Shown here: one piece after another, positions 15,660 to 16,218 of the stretch | Layout: each line of letters begins with the position of its first letter | Numbering within the stretch: position 1 is the stretch's first letter | Origin: Thermohalobaculum sp050043005 | GTDB lineage: Bacteria > Pseudomonadota > Alphaproteobacteria > Rhodobacterales > Rhodobacteraceae | Assembly (NCBI GenBank): GCA_050043005.1 | Contig: JBHJIZ010000188.1 | Coordinates: 1-16,218, forward strand | DNA length: 16,218 nt | Reading direction: 5' to 3' | Translations under genes and position numbers: made by a program | The notes under the pieces: model-generated | Told to the model about the DNA's origin: nothing | What the model saw: the letters and a program-made list of their open reading frames with translations, nothing else | Databases searched by the model: none

Positions 15660-15690
15660 AAAAAGGGCCCCGGAGCAACTCCGGGGCCCT
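15660..15690 (-). terminator. strong rho-independent terminator downstream of pnp
   Basis: A perfect 12-bp stem AGGGCCCCGGAG with a 3-nt loop (15664-15690) is followed on the minus strand by TTTTT (15664-15660). It lies 35 bp after the pnp stop and before the DUF937 start. The stem is very GC-rich and without mismatches, a textbook intrinsic terminator for leftward transcription. Confidence 0.9.
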
Positions 15691-15725
15691 GAATTCGCCA
15701 CAGCATGGCACGCGCTTTAAGGGGA

Positions 15726-16218
15726 TCAGCCCTCGGCGGGCGCGTCTTCTTTTGGCTTTTCTTCCTTCTTGATCTCCTGGCCGGTCTCTTGATCGACGAC
15801 CTTCATCGACAGGCGGACCTTGCCACGATCGTCGAAGCCCATCAGCTTGACCTTGACCTCCTGGCCCTCCTTGACGAGGTCCTTGGGGTTGTTGACCCGC
15901 TCCTGCGCCATCTGGGACACGTGGACCAGTCCCTCGCGCTATCCGAAGAAGTTCGCGAACGCGCCGAAGTCCATGATCTTGCCCACTTTTCCGGTGTAGA
16001 TCTGGCCAACTTCCGGTTCCGCCACGATCGAGTGGATCAGGTCATAGGCCTTCTGGATCGCTTCGCCGTTCGAAGACGCGATCTTGATCACGCCGTCATC
16101 GTTGATGTCGACCTTTGCTCCGGACTCCTCAACGATCGAGCGGATCACCTTGCCACCCGAGCCGATGACTTCGCGAATCTTGTCGGGGTTGATGGTCATC
16201 GTCTCGATACGCGGCGCG
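15726..16218 (-). pseudogene. pnp: polynucleotide phosphorylase, C-terminal part, interrupted by an in-frame amber codon
   Basis: The 3' end of pnp; the gene enters from the right edge. PNPase degrades RNA 3' to 5' by phosphorolysis in the RNA degradosome. The visible part is the KH domain (MTINPDKIREVIGSGGKVI, with its GxxG loop) and the S1 domain (GQIYTGKVGKIMDFGAF, then REGLVHVSQMAQERV and GFDDRGKVRLSMKVVDQETG), ending in a charged Lys/Glu tail. Between NFFG and REGLVH the codon at 15941-15939 reads TAG where relatives have a sense codon, probably AAG for lysine. The frame is unchanged on both sides, so this is a single nonsense change, not a frameshift. If real, the product stops inside the S1 domain and loses 71 residues. 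A sequencing error is a serious alternative, since PNPase is highly conserved. Nothing suggests a separate gene for the distal part: a GTG at 15920 has no well-spaced Shine-Dalgarno sequence. Confidence 0.85.

Noticed and set aside
15726..15920. Separate small S1-domain gene starting at GTG 15920
   Set aside because: It is the direct in-frame continuation of pnp beyond the TAG, starts mid-domain, and its nearest GAGGG is too far upstream to serve as a ribosome-binding site.

Overview
The window is GC-rich chromosomal DNA from an alphaproteobacterium, most likely a member of the Rhodobacteraceae (Roseobacter group). That placement is an inference from protein style: the PNPase tail, the MoaB, the family-4 uracil-DNA glycosylase without Fe-S cysteines, the M17 peptidase plus NlpC/P60 pair, and a GcvT-fused dimethylglycine dehydrogenase-like protein. 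It is a compact, mostly housekeeping and catabolic region. I see no insertion sequences, phage genes, tRNAs, rRNAs or CRISPR arrays, and no gene-free stretch longer than about 200 bp.

Left part (1-4167). The 5' end of glutathione-dependent formaldehyde dehydrogenase runs leftward off the window. Divergent from it is a rightward run: amidase, family-4 uracil-DNA glycosylase and metallophosphoesterase, linked by start/stop overlaps, then moaB 10 bp later. A small stand-alone HPt phosphotransfer protein follows about 90 bp further on.

Middle part (4168-9923). A leucyl aminopeptidase (M17) and an NlpC/P60 endopeptidase overlap by 4 bp. The endopeptidase has no signal peptide and looks like the cytoplasmic YkfC type, so the pair could process murein peptides inside the cell. 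A rho-independent terminator closes this unit. A lipoprotein lytic transglycosylase (MltB type with a peptidoglycan-binding domain) and an adenine deaminase follow.

Right part (9924-16218). An unrecognised protein with LuxR-regulator-like features and a TTG start converges on, and overlaps by 17 bp, a leftward intradiol-dioxygenase-like gene that lacks one expected iron-ligand tyrosine. A 187-bp divergent region then precedes a large FAD/GcvT oxidoreductase for N-methyl amines. That region contains a perfect TGTGA-N6-TCACA palindrome and a second palindrome. Leftward genes follow: a low-molecular-weight phosphatase, a DUF937 protein and the 3' end of pnp. The pnp reading frame is interrupted by an in-frame amber codon inside the S1 domain. 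A strong terminator separates pnp from the DUF937 gene.

No clearly new multi-gene system stands out. The best leads are the pnp nonsense codon, the CRP-like operator, the dioxygenase with a missing ligand, the degenerate LuxR-like protein and the putative cytoplasmic murein-peptide recycling pair.
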